Origin: Mycobacterium sp. IDR2000157661
GTDB taxonomy: Bacteria; Actinomycetota; Actinomycetes; Mycobacteriales; Mycobacteriaceae
Direction of reading: 5' to 3'
Assembly: GCF_022317005.1 (NCBI RefSeq)
Contig: NZ_CP081006.1
Location: 310,001-374,000, forward strand
Length of the DNA stretch: 64,000 nt
The first letter of the stretch is position 1; every line of letters begins with the position of its first letter. The position numbers and the translations under genes are program-made. Below, in pieces: positions 51,997-60,612 of this stretch. The notes under the pieces were generated by a model that was not told where the DNA came from, searched no databases, and saw only the letters and a program-made list of their open reading frames with translations.

Positions 51997-53253
51997 TTAG
52001 CCGCGCAAAGTGGTTGTCTGACAACCCGTCTGAATCTTGCCCGCCAGGCGATCGTCGGTCCACGAGACGAGCATCTCCGGTATCTGGCCGTCTGCCGCCA
52101 ACACCGTATTATGGTCGCGGTCGACAACCCGCCAGTAGGCAAGGTCCTGTCCGGCTGCGCACTGCCGATCGACGAACGCGTCGGTGACCGACGGCGGGAT
52201 CACAGGATCGGTGAGCCCCTGCACGACCAGCACCGGTACGTCGATGGTCTGATTCGGGGTGTTCTCGCGCAGCCGGTCCGCGAACGGTCCGGTCGCAGAC
52301 ATCGGCGCCACCGTCGCCGCACCCAATTCAGATCCCAGTTGCTGCAACCGAAGCAACTCCTGGGGTTCAGGGCACAGATCGGCGATCTCGCGCGAGATCT
52401 CCCGCGCCCCCTCCGGCACGACATCGTCGAACTGGACGTCCGGGTAGTACTGGCTGTAGGCGGTGGCGAGGTAGGGAGCCGAGGTGGCGGCCGCGACACC
52501 TTGTGCGTAGATTCGGGCGAGCTCTTCGAGATCTGTCGCCGGGGCGGACGCGGCTATGCCCGACAACTTGATGTCGGGTGCGTAGTCCCCGCGCGCGATC
52601 CCGGTCCACAACGCCGCGTGGCCGCCCTGCGAGTGACCCCAGACCACCGCACGGTTGGCCAGCTGCAGCTCCGGCATCTGCCGAGCTGCCCGCAACGAGT
52701 CCAGCGTGCTACGCGCCTCACCTTCGCCCACGAGGAACGGTATGACGCCGTCGCCATCGACTTGGTAGTCGGTCGCGATCACCACCCAGCCCCTTCTGAC
52801 CACCTCTTCCAGCCCGGGCACCCCTTCGAAGGGAGTGGTCATGGTCGACGGCATGCACTTCTGTTTGATCCCGACGGTCCCGTGTTGGAACAGGATCACC
52901 GGACTGGGCTGGGGCGAGGGCCGCTCCGGCGCGAGCACCGTGGCCACCGCGGTGGCCGGTGTGTTATCCGGGAGCCGCGTCGAATACATCATGCGCCAGG
53001 CACGTGACCTCGGGGGAAGCAGTCGGTCCGTCAAGCGGTCATTTTTCAGCAGGACGCCGGGCTTGGGCGGAATCCTGGCCGGACGCTCGTAGAACTCGTC
53101 GAGCGGTAGCCATACGTGCGGGGGCGGCAGATCCGGCTCTGCGCTGATGGGTGGACCCGTCAGGTCCTCGGTCACGACGGGGTCCGCCCGGCAGGCGGCC
53201 ACACCGGACACCACCAGACCGCATGCGATCATGACGATCGACATCGTTTTCAT
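51997..53253 (-). CDS. Secretory lipase-type alpha/beta hydrolase, predicted lipoprotein
   Basis: A 418-residue exported hydrolase of the secretory lipase (LIP, PF03583) type. The N-terminus has a hydrophobic signal ending in VVSGVAAC, a possible lipobox with Cys21. The nucleophile elbow is VWGHSQGGHAALW; DYQVDGDGVIPF and VLVVQGLTDPVIPPSVTDAFV (Asp) and DHNTVLAADG (His) complete the probable triad. It probably hydrolyses lipid or ester substrates outside the cell. The long open frame upstream of ATG 53253 is not part of the gene. A fragment of a paralogue lies at 50203-50325. Confidence 0.85.
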   Translation of the reverse strand: MKTMSIVMIACGLVVSGVAACRADPVVTEDLTGPPISAEPDLPPPHVWLPLDEFYERPARIPPKPGVLLKNDRLTDRLLPPRSRAWRMMYSTRLPDNTPATAVATVLAPERPSPQPSPVILFQHGTVGIKQKCMPSTMTTPFEGVPGLEEVVRRGWVVIATDYQVDGDGVIPFLVGEGEARSTLDSLRAARQMPELQLANRAVVWGHSQGGHAALWTGIARGDYAPDIKLSGIAASAPATDLEELARIYAQGVAAATSAPYLATAYSQYYPDVQFDDVVPEGAREISREIADLCPEPQELLRLQQLGSELGAATVAPMSATGPFADRLRENTPNQTIDVPVLVVQGLTDPVIPPSVTDAFVDRQCAAGQDLAYWRVVDRDHNTVLAADGQIPEMLVSWTDDRLAGKIQTGCQTTTLRG

Positions 53254-53439
53254 GTCATTGAACACAAAGGACCCTTTGCTAGCGTGCCCACCACTGTAAT
53301 GATGCGGCGGGTGGATGTGTCCAGCGGCCTGCCCCCGAAACTCCGACCAGTAAAGATCACTCACTCGCAATCGGCAGGCCGTCGTCCGCACTCGGCACGT
53401 GTGCGGTTCGCGGTGCATGCATTTTGTTAGGTTGCTGCG

Positions 53440-54261
53440 GTGGACAGGATCGATGGAAACAGGTTGACGGGCGTCTCGGCGACCTCGCTGTGGGCTTTGC
53501 ACAACCGGGCGGTCGAAGCCAAACGCCCCGACGCCGCCATCGACGACCCGCTGGCGGTGGAGCTCGCCGACAAGATCGACTACGACTACTCCAAGTTCGG
53601 CAAGCCCAATCAGGCGTTCGCACTGCGCGCCTCGATGTATGACCGCGTCACGAGGGCCTACCTTGGCGCTCACCCGAAGGCGTCGGTTGTCGCGTTGGCC
53701 GAGGGCCTGCAAACCAGCTTCTGGCGTCTCGACGTCGCAGGCGGGTGCGACGACGTGACGTGGTACTCCCTCGACTTGCCGCCGGTGATAGCGGTTCGAC
53801 GGCAACTGCTTCCACGCGACGAGCGGGTAGTCGCCTTGCCACAGTCGGCGCTGGACCGCAGTTGGATGGACCGCGTCGAGAGCTCCAACGGCGTGATCAT
53901 CACCGCCGAGGGGTTGTTCATGTACTTCGAGCCCGATGACGTGCTGAGTCTGATCTCCGATTGCGCCCAGCGCTTTCCGGGCGGTCAGATGATCTTCGAC
54001 TCAATCCCCCACTGGTTGAGCCGTCGCACGCTGCGGGGCGTGGACCTGTCCAGCCGCTACGAGTCGCCGCGGATGCCGTTCGGGTTCAGCGCCGACGAGG
54101 GCATGGCGCTCGCCCAGCGCATCCCCGGGATCAGCGCCGCTCACGACGTCCGCACGCCGACCGGTCGCGGCCGCTACCGGCTGGAGTTCCTGCCGGTCCT
54201 CGACCGCATCCCGGGGTATCGGCGCATCAGGCCGAGCACGACCCTGTTGGAGTTCGGATAG
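53440..54261 (+). CDS. LCM-family SAM methyltransferase
   Basis: A 273-residue protein of the PPM1/LCM (leucine carboxyl methyltransferase-like) family, common in mycobacteria as putative SAM methyltransferases. The GTG start gives MDRIDGNRLTGVSATSLWALHNRA. Motifs: RASMYDRVTRAYL, VVALAEGLQTSFWRLD (variant glycine-rich loop with AEG in place of GAG), TWYSLDLPPVIAVRRQLL, and GVIITAEGLFMYFEPDDV. The substrate is not known. It converges with birA, 7 bp between stops. Confidence 0.9.
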   Translation: MDRIDGNRLTGVSATSLWALHNRAVEAKRPDAAIDDPLAVELADKIDYDYSKFGKPNQAFALRASMYDRVTRAYLGAHPKASVVALAEGLQTSFWRLDVAGGCDDVTWYSLDLPPVIAVRRQLLPRDERVVALPQSALDRSWMDRVESSNGVIITAEGLFMYFEPDDVLSLISDCAQRFPGGQMIFDSIPHWLSRRTLRGVDLSSRYESPRMPFGFSADEGMALAQRIPGISAAHDVRTPTGRGRYRLEFLPVLDRIPGYRRIRPSTTLLEFG

Positions 54262-54268
54262 GCCGACC

Positions 54269-55057
54269 TCAATCCCTCGGCCGTAGGTGCACCACGTCGC
54301 CGGCCGACACCGCGACTTCGCCGGCCGCCTCCTCGGTGTCGATGCACAGCCTGCCCTGCTCGTCGATTGTCCTTGCCACGCCCACTATCTGGCGCCCTCC
54401 AGGCAAGATGGCGCGAACGGTCGTCCCGATCGTGCAACTGCGGTCGCGGTAATCGGCGATCAGCGTCTCGTCGGGACCGCCCGCGGCACGCCATGCGCTG
54501 ATGCGGGCACCGAGCTCGTGCAACAGCCGGCCGGCCAGCTCGGTGCGGTCGATATCGACCTGCAGTTGCCGCAGCCACGAAGCACCAGGCACCTCGTCGG
54601 CGCGCAACGCCACGTTCAGCCCGATCCCGACGACGACCGCGCCGCCCGGCGACACCTCGGTGAGGATGCCGGCCAGCTTGCGGTCTTCGACCAGGACGTC
54701 GTTCGGCCATTTGAGACGGGCCGCGGCCACCCCCAGCGAGGTCACCGTATCGACGACGGCGACGCCGGCCGCCAGCGGCAGCCATCCCCACCCGGCAACC
54801 GGCACCTTCGCAGCGTCCACACCCACCGACATCGAGATCTGCGAATACGGCACGGTCGACCACGCACGTCCACTGCGCCCCCGTCCCGCGGTCTGATGCT
54901 CTGCGAACCGCACCGTGCCGTCGATGTCCTCGCCGCCGGCCGCACGGCTGAGCAGGTCGGCGTTGGTGGACCCGGTCTCGGCGACGATCTCGACCCGTCG
55001 CCACGGCGGCGTGAGCGCGTCGTTCAGGGCTCGTTGGTCGAGCGGTTCACGGCGCAC
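54269..55057 (-). CDS. birA: Biotin-[acetyl-CoA carboxylase] ligase BirA
   Basis: A 262-residue biotin protein ligase without the N-terminal DNA-binding domain (class I type). Motifs: ETGSTNADLL; QTAGRGRSGRAWST (biotinyl-AMP loop GRGRSGR); KWPNDVLVEDRKLAGIL; VVVGIGLNV. The C-terminal SH3-like domain has TVRAILPGGRQIVGVARTID. It biotinylates the acyl-CoA carboxylase alpha subunits. GTG 55057 start. In M. tuberculosis accD5 is next to birA; here an accessory segment intervenes. Confidence 0.95.
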   Translation of the reverse strand: MRREPLDQRALNDALTPPWRRVEIVAETGSTNADLLSRAAGGEDIDGTVRFAEHQTAGRGRSGRAWSTVPYSQISMSVGVDAAKVPVAGWGWLPLAAGVAVVDTVTSLGVAAARLKWPNDVLVEDRKLAGILTEVSPGGAVVVGIGLNVALRADEVPGASWLRQLQVDIDRTELAGRLLHELGARISAWRAAGGPDETLIADYRDRSCTIGTTVRAILPGGRQIVGVARTIDEQGRLCIDTEEAAGEVAVSAGDVVHLRPRD

Positions 55058-55135
55058 AGCGGCAGCATACGGAACACGGGGACCAGCGGGTCGATCGCCT
55101 TGCTGACGGTTTGGCCGGTGACGTAGCCTCTGCGG

Positions 55136-55564
55136 GTGCCAAGGTCGTCCCGCACCGTGACGTCGTCACAGCGATACGCGGTCGCGGGAGTCGTCATCGG
55201 CGCGCTCGTGCGGTTCCTGCTCGGTCGGCTGTGGCCGATGCCTCCGGCGTTTCCCGCGATTCAAGGCTTCCCGGCAGGCGGCGTCGCGAGCCTGGCAATA
55301 ACGGTAGGCGGAGCGATGTTCGTCGCTGGATTCACCTTCACCGCCTTGCGAGAGGGCAACCTTCGGGCTTTCATACTGGGAAGCTGCGCGGGCGCAGCGA
55401 GCTTGAGCCAATACGCGGCCATAGGGATCAGCACACAGGCGGCCGCAGGCCTGGTGGTGCTCGTCCTGGTCCCGGTGTGCGGTTTGGTGGGCGCGTGCGC
55501 AGGCATGTTCGCGGCGCTGGCGTTTCGGTCGCGCAAACGGGAATTCTGGAGTGCGGCGAATTGA
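55136..55564 (+). CDS. Small membrane protein resembling CrcB/FluC, first of a pair
   Basis: A 142-residue hydrophobic protein with about four transmembrane segments from GTG 55136. The layout and several positions resemble CrcB/FluC fluoride channels: AVAGVVIGALVRFLLGRL at the N-terminus, an ITVGGAMFVAGFTF segment, and LRAFILGSCAGAASLSQY at the place where CrcB has LRA..GF.GG.TTFSTF. The key TTFSTF motif is replaced by ASLSQYA, so fluoride transport is doubtful. A second similar gene overlaps its stop, as crcB pairs do. Annotation as CrcB-like is an inference. Confidence 0.5.
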   Translation: MPRSSRTVTSSQRYAVAGVVIGALVRFLLGRLWPMPPAFPAIQGFPAGGVASLAITVGGAMFVAGFTFTALREGNLRAFILGSCAGAASLSQYAAIGISTQAAAGLVVLVLVPVCGLVGACAGMFAALAFRSRKREFWSAAN

Positions 55565-55950
55565 TCGAGTTGATGCTCGTTGCCATCGGTGCGGGTGCGG
55601 CATCAATGGTGTTGCTCGTCGCCTGGCGACGCAGATGGGGGTGGCGGACCGTACTGCTGTTCAATGTCGTCGTCAGCGCGCTCGCCGGAGCCGTGGCCGG
55701 CGCGCTGGGTTTCGTCAATCCGGAAAGCCCGTTGGCGGCCTTGCTGAGCTACGGCCTGCTGGGAACGGCTGCGCCGTTCCTGTCCACGCTGCTGCCGCCG
55801 ACCGCGCCGCGAGACGTCGCAGAGGTGTGGTCACTGCTGCGTCGATCCGCGGGTATTTTGGCCCTCACCACGCTCTGCGGCGCGACTGCGGCGTCGGCGA
55901 CGTACATGGTGATCGCCGGGGCGTTCTTCTACCTCAGAGCGACCCATTGA
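55561..55950 (+). CDS. Small membrane protein resembling CrcB/FluC, second of a pair
   Basis: A product of about 125-129 residues, starting at TTG 55561 (which overlaps the previous stop), TTG 55570 or ATG 55573 (MLVAIGAGAASMVLL). About four hydrophobic segments; SYGLLGTAAPFLSTLLPP sits where CrcB has the GG-TTFSTF motif, again degenerate. The paired, overlapping arrangement suggests a heteromeric membrane complex like the two-gene FluC channels. Confidence 0.5.
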   Translation: MIELMLVAIGAGAASMVLLVAWRRRWGWRTVLLFNVVVSALAGAVAGALGFVNPESPLAALLSYGLLGTAAPFLSTLLPPTAPRDVAEVWSLLRRSAGILALTTLCGATAASATYMVIAGAFFYLRATH

Positions 55951-56106
55951 GGCCCGTCGACGATCAGGGAAGCAACAGGAAATGCCCGCGCCTGCCGCGA
56001 CCCCGGACCGAGCGCCGAGCCAGGTCAGCGGCGCCGAAGTGGCCGGCAGCGGCCGCGTGTGAGAGACCTCATCAGGTAGGGCGAAGCGGTCCATCGACCA
56101 CGAGTT

Positions 56107-56667
56107 CTAGCCACACGAGGACGCCACCACCGCCTTCGCCAGGGCCGCGTACTGATACAGGTACTGAAGCTCCCACACCGCCAGCGAGTATTGGTACTGA
56201 CGCGGAACGGCGACGTAGGCGACTTCGGTCGCGGGCGGCAGACACTGACCGAAGATCATCCGTGCGCGGGGTATGTGGAATCGCCAGGTGACGACTATCA
56301 GCCTGCGCCACTGCTGCTGGTCCACCAGGTCGCGAATCATCTCAGCTTCGCCCCGCGTGGTTGTCGCGCTCGGTCGCAGGCACTTCACCTCGATGTCGTG
56401 ATAACGGGCCGGACAGAGGCGTCGCATGACGCTGTCGTCGCGGGGGTAGGGATCGGACAGGATCACTGTCCTGGCAAAACCCCGTTGCGCCAACGAAATT
56501 CCGTACTCGTCGCGACCGTCGTGCTCACCTGCGAGAACCACTATCGCATCCGCCTGACCATGAGGGTCGGTTGCGGCACGATTGAACACGAAATAGCCTG
56601 CGCCGCACAGCACGACGTTGGCGCTGGCGGTCACCGCGGCGATCGTCAGCACAATCGCACGCATCAC
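56107..56667 (-). CDS. YdcF/DUF218-family protein
   Basis: A 186-residue protein with an N-terminal signal or anchor helix and a DUF218 domain. ADAIVVLAGEHDGR, VILSDPYP, ATTTRGEAEMIRDL and LIVVTWRFHIPRARMIFGQCLP are the conserved family segments. Known relatives (YdcF, SanA, ElyC) act in envelope metabolism. The first codon (GTG 56667) shares its first base with the last base of the acyltransferase stop; ATG 56664 is the alternative. It is the last gene of the leftward lipase-acyltransferase-ydcF unit. Confidence 0.86.
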   Translation of the reverse strand: MMRAIVLTIAAVTASANVVLCGAGYFVFNRAATDPHGQADAIVVLAGEHDGRDEYGISLAQRGFARTVILSDPYPRDDSVMRRLCPARYHDIEVKCLRPSATTTRGEAEMIRDLVDQQQWRRLIVVTWRFHIPRARMIFGQCLPPATEVAYVAVPRQYQYSLAVWELQYLYQYAALAKAVVASSCG

Positions 56668-57950
56668 TATTGCGGCCGAGGTGATCCGGGGATCTCGAGC
56701 GCACTCTTCAGCGCGGCACGAACCACTTCGGGATCCAGCCGTGAGTCATAGAACGTCGCGGTCAGGTGCATTGCGCGATCTTCCGGAGCTGTGATCATGC
56801 AGATGTTGACGTAGGACGGGTCGGGCGATTCCAGAGCGATCGCGAGGTTGATGTCCTCGGGCTGCAATCCGGGCGGCCACGACATCTTGCCGGAGGCCGG
56901 GATCTTCGTCACATCGGAGATCGACAGAGTAAGGGGCCGCTTGGGGCCTACGCCATGAGACTCGACCACATCCTCGGCGGCCGGTAACCCCTTCAGGCGT
57001 GCCGCCAACGATCTGCCCATCATCCGCAACAACGGTTTGCGCGAGGTCACCAGCGGAAGCGCCGCGAGCGTGACCTCCTCCGCCGACATGTCCGGAGTCA
57101 CCGAAAGCACGACCGGCGCGCTGAGGTTGGCCAGGGAGAACTGCTCCGGCGGAAGGAACCGTCGCAAGTCCATCATCACGAGGACGTCGTCGGACAAGTC
57201 GACACCGGCATCGCGGAATGCATGATAGAGCGACCGGATGACGTAGGTCGTCACCGTGGCCGTCTGCCCGGTGGCGGCGCGGTACGCGCGCAACTCGTCG
57301 AGATAGCCCATCCGGCTCTTGACGAAAACAGCGGTGGCCGTGCCACGTTGGCCGGCCGGCTGCTTGGCAGGCGCATCCAAGGGAGCGCTCCCGCCCGACC
57401 GCCTTCGATTCGTCACCGACTTCACCAATTCCACGGCATCCGACCACATGCCCTTCGGTTCCGACTTGGTCGCGTTCCAGAAGCACGAAAGTAGCGGCGC
57501 CGTCATCGAGCCGGGAAGCGGCGGCACGAAGTCGCCGTACCTGGCCGCCTGGGACAACGCGACGAACATCTCGATGATGAGATGAGCGTCTCCGACGCCG
57601 TGGTCGACATACATGCATACGTAGTCACCGGCCCCCGGAGCGACCACCTGAATGGGTACGTCGGGCGACGTCTGCATGAACTGCGTGAGCATCTCGTTGA
57701 CGTCGTGGTCGTCAAAGCTCAGATCGGCGTTGACGGCGGTGTCACCGGGCCGTCGGTCGAATTTCCATTTGCGGGTTCCCCCGGTGGGAATGAGCCCGAC
57801 CCTCGTCGCGGGACCATGGGCGGCCATGTTGTTGAGCATCCGCGACACCAACTCGGGCGTCAGCGGGGACACTGGGCCGCATACGACCCAGATCCTGCCC
57901 TTCGCGAATGGAACATCCTGCCATGCGACTCGTGCGGTCGATTTCGTCAC
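56667..57950 (-). CDS. HxxxD acyltransferase (condensation-domain-like)
   Basis: A 427-residue protein from GTG 57950, which overlaps the lipase stop as GTGA. The key motif is VDHGVGDAHL (His117, Asp121), the HxxxD active site of CoA-dependent acyltransferases such as PapA, condensation domains and WS/DGAT. In that fold a second conserved strand follows, here RPLTLSISDV and PPEQFSLANLSAPVV. The acceptor is unknown, possibly a glycolipid or polysaccharide hydroxyl. The longer frame to 58013 is unlikely. Confidence 0.8.
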   Translation of the reverse strand: MTKSTARVAWQDVPFAKGRIWVVCGPVSPLTPELVSRMLNNMAAHGPATRVGLIPTGGTRKWKFDRRPGDTAVNADLSFDDHDVNEMLTQFMQTSPDVPIQVVAPGAGDYVCMYVDHGVGDAHLIIEMFVALSQAARYGDFVPPLPGSMTAPLLSCFWNATKSEPKGMWSDAVELVKSVTNRRRSGGSAPLDAPAKQPAGQRGTATAVFVKSRMGYLDELRAYRAATGQTATVTTYVIRSLYHAFRDAGVDLSDDVLVMMDLRRFLPPEQFSLANLSAPVVLSVTPDMSAEEVTLAALPLVTSRKPLLRMMGRSLAARLKGLPAAEDVVESHGVGPKRPLTLSISDVTKIPASGKMSWPPGLQPEDINLAIALESPDPSYVNICMITAPEDRAMHLTATFYDSRLDPEVVRAALKSALEIPGSPRPQ

Positions 57951-59200
57951 TTTTGCGTGTCCTGAGGGCAATTGGATGGAGCCGGTTGGCCGGCGAATCG
58001 GGCGGCGGCCCATTCCTCGACGAACTTCTGGTCCGCTCGCAGATTGCCATGCCCGCCGTCGGGGACCGGATAGTGGGCGATCTTTCCGCCGAGTTCGCAG
58101 GCGCGCGCAATGGCCGTCGAAACCCAGACCGGCAAGACCAACAGATCGTTCAACCCGTTGATCACGAGCATCGGTGCGGCCAAGGGCCGCTCCGGAAGCG
58201 CAAGTGCGCGAAGCATCTCCCGCAGCATGTCGGCGTCTTCACGAGTCTCTGGCCGAACGTCATCGGGAGTGATCTGGATCCGCATCCGCTGCGCGTCGAG
58301 GGTGCAACCGACCGCGGAGTATCTCAACTCCAGCGCCTTGCCGTGCAAGAACCTCGAGATCGGGAAATCGGGGTACATCTGCTCAAAGGAGGTGAGAAGC
58401 AACGGGGTCAGACCGAGCTGCCCGGTGTTCAACGTCCCGTCATAGGCCATCTCGGCCATCGGGCTCATGTCGACGGGCGGCGCCACCGCGACAGAACCGA
58501 CGAGCTCGAGTCCGCCTCCGTAGAAGTCGTCGAGTTCGTTGGCCGCCCACGCAGCTTGCCCGCCCTGCGAACCGCCCAGGGCCAGCCACCGAGACGACAC
58601 CTGGGGATAGATCTGCTGCATCGCGCGTACCGAGTCGATGACGTTGAACGCCGCCGTCCGAGGCTCGAGGTATGGGTGGAAGCCGGGCATTCCAAGCCCC
58701 TGATAGTCCGGGAGCGCAACGGCGTATCCCTTCTTGACCATCTCGACGACACCGGGGGAATAGCCCAACAGATCCGACCGCACAGACGGGGCACAGTCGG
58801 TTGTCGTCCCCACCGTCGCATGTGCCATCGCGACCACGGGCCACCCGCCGGCCGGCGGTTCGCCCTTGGGAATGAAGAAGGCACCGGAGACCTCAGTGGG
58901 CGACCCGTCCACGCCGTAGACCGAGGCGTACACGGCGCGGGTGCCAGCACCGATAGCGTCCACGAGAGCGGGATCGAGATCGTCGGGCAGCGGTTCTTCC
59001 AGGCTCACCGAACCGCGCTCCGCCCAGACCTCGGGTGCGACTTGAGGGTAGGGAACCGTGATCGGCGCGGGCCCGGCGTTCTCATTCCACGGTGGCGCGG
59101 TGACAGGTTCACGGACTTGGCAACCGCTGAGCACCAAACCGGCGACGGTCAGAATGCCGACGAACATTCTGCGGCCGCCTCGACTGCGTCTCAGGAACAC
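57947..59200 (-). CDS. Secretory lipase-type lipoprotein
   Basis: A 417-residue exported hydrolase of the secretory lipase type. The lipobox LVLSGC is clear near residue 27. The nucleophile elbow is LALGGSQGGQAAWA; HATVGTTTDCAPSV and GYAVALPDYQGLGMPG are typical of PF03583. LVINGLNDLLVLPVWVS carries an Asp and PDGGHGN the His. GTG 59200 has GAGGTGAG close upstream; ATG 59167 (MFVGILTVAG) is a possible alternative. Its stop overlaps the acyltransferase start, so hydrolysis and acyl transfer may act on the same glycan. Confidence 0.87.
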   Translation of the reverse strand: MFLRRSRGGRRMFVGILTVAGLVLSGCQVREPVTAPPWNENAGPAPITVPYPQVAPEVWAERGSVSLEEPLPDDLDPALVDAIGAGTRAVYASVYGVDGSPTEVSGAFFIPKGEPPAGGWPVVAMAHATVGTTTDCAPSVRSDLLGYSPGVVEMVKKGYAVALPDYQGLGMPGFHPYLEPRTAAFNVIDSVRAMQQIYPQVSSRWLALGGSQGGQAAWAANELDDFYGGGLELVGSVAVAPPVDMSPMAEMAYDGTLNTGQLGLTPLLLTSFEQMYPDFPISRFLHGKALELRYSAVGCTLDAQRMRIQITPDDVRPETREDADMLREMLRALALPERPLAAPMLVINGLNDLLVLPVWVSTAIARACELGGKIAHYPVPDGGHGNLRADQKFVEEWAAARFAGQPAPSNCPQDTQK

Positions 59201-59241
59201 GAACTCACCTCAACTCCGGTTTCTGCGGTTCACATCGGTTG

Positions 59242-60612
59242 TCAGACTGCGCCGGTCGGTGTCGGCTGCAGCGGCGAAGACGACAGCGTCTCCGCATCAT
59301 CGTCAGATGTGCTTCCGACGCGTTTTCGTCGTATCAGGTAGGACACGACGAGCAGCACCACGGCAATCGACAACACCCGCCAGACGTTGCGCGAGGTGTA
59401 CTGAATCGACAGCGCGCCAAGGGCCAACGCGACCGGCACCGTGAGAAGCCATAAGTACGACAGCCGACTACGGAGGAAGTTGGCCATGGCGTATCCGGTC
59501 GTCCATCCCATGAAGCAGTAGAGCAGCAGTTGACCCAGCCAACCGGTCGAACCGTACCAGGTCCCGACAAACGCCAGCGGTACCCAGGAATAGGGCCAGT
59601 ACACTTCGAATCCCCTTCCCACGGCGGTGCCGGGAAGCGGGTTGGCGTTTGCGATGAGAATCTCGAGCAAGTCGTACTGCGCAGATCGCTCGACGAGCGG
59701 GTAGGCGACGGCGATGGACGAGACGAGCTGTTTGACCGGTGTCAACACCAGATTCGAGAGGCTATTGCTTCGATCGACGACCGCCATCACGATTCCAGGC
59801 AAATTCAGCAGGCCGTGCGGGACTCCTCGGGCGGTGAACACCACGCTGAATGTGAACGCGGCCAATCCGAGTAAGCCCACTGCGGCCACCAATGACACCA
59901 CATACAGCCTTCGATTTCGCACCATGTTCCCAACCAGCACAAACGCGGCGACGGCCGGAAAGGTGATGGCCATCCGCGTCCCGACGGCCGTCATCACGAT
60001 GTACACCGCGGCAACGGCCGCCCACATGAACAGCTTCAGAAGGGGATCGCGTTCGAAGATGCTCAGTACCAACGTGATGATCGCGGCGAGAAAGCACAGC
60101 GGCCAGCCGACCAGCAAGAAGAACTCGATGCCGTCGCTCTGCAGGTAGTAGTCGCGCACCAGAATGCTTGGCCCGCTGCCGATCAGCCACACCGCAAGCG
60201 AACCCAGTGTCGCCCAGATGCAGACGACGGAGGTGGTGCGGGAATGGAAGTCGGTGGGCGCTGCCGGCCCGCGATCGGCTGCGCGTTCCGCGCCACGGCC
60301 GACCGCCGGCAGCAGAAGCGCCGACAATCCGGCGCCTATGCAGGCCCACAGAAGGGCTGTGACGCCGATGGAGTGGGTGAATGGCACCCCGCGGATCTCG
60401 GGGCCGAGGCCGGCGCCCTTGGAATGCTTCGACCACTCCCACAAGGGGACGCCGAACAGCGCGATCAGCAGCAGTGGAACCGCCAGCAGTACCGGCGCCA
60501 GCGCGGCGGAGGACCGCCTCCACCAGATCCAGATCGCCAGCGCCGTCGTCAGAACCGCGATGGTGCCCAGCGCGGTGTTGGTCAGAAGCGAGGGGCCGAA
60601 ATCAGTCGGCAC
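59242..60612 (-). CDS. Wzy-like oligosaccharide repeat-unit polymerase
   Basis: A 456-residue polytopic membrane protein with about ten or more hydrophobic segments and a large extracytoplasmic loop (residues around 320-380, for example YPLVERSAQYDLLEILIANANPLPG), the typical layout of O-antigen or exopolysaccharide polymerases. Sequence motifs are weak in this group. GTG 60612 is preferred because GGAAGG lies 7 nt upstream; ATG 60627 lies in the same frame. It overlaps the 3' end of the Wzz-like gene by about 11 nt, so the two are coupled. It most likely joins repeat units on the outer face of the membrane. Confidence 0.72.
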   Translation of the reverse strand: MPTDFGPSLLTNTALGTIAVLTTALAIWIWWRRSSAALAPVLLAVPLLLIALFGVPLWEWSKHSKGAGLGPEIRGVPFTHSIGVTALLWACIGAGLSALLLPAVGRGAERAADRGPAAPTDFHSRTTSVVCIWATLGSLAVWLIGSGPSILVRDYYLQSDGIEFFLLVGWPLCFLAAIITLVLSIFERDPLLKLFMWAAVAAVYIVMTAVGTRMAITFPAVAAFVLVGNMVRNRRLYVVSLVAAVGLLGLAAFTFSVVFTARGVPHGLLNLPGIVMAVVDRSNSLSNLVLTPVKQLVSSIAVAYPLVERSAQYDLLEILIANANPLPGTAVGRGFEVYWPYSWVPLAFVGTWYGSTGWLGQLLLYCFMGWTTGYAMANFLRSRLSYLWLLTVPVALALGALSIQYTSRNVWRVLSIAVVLLVVSYLIRRKRVGSTSDDDAETLSSSPLQPTPTGAV

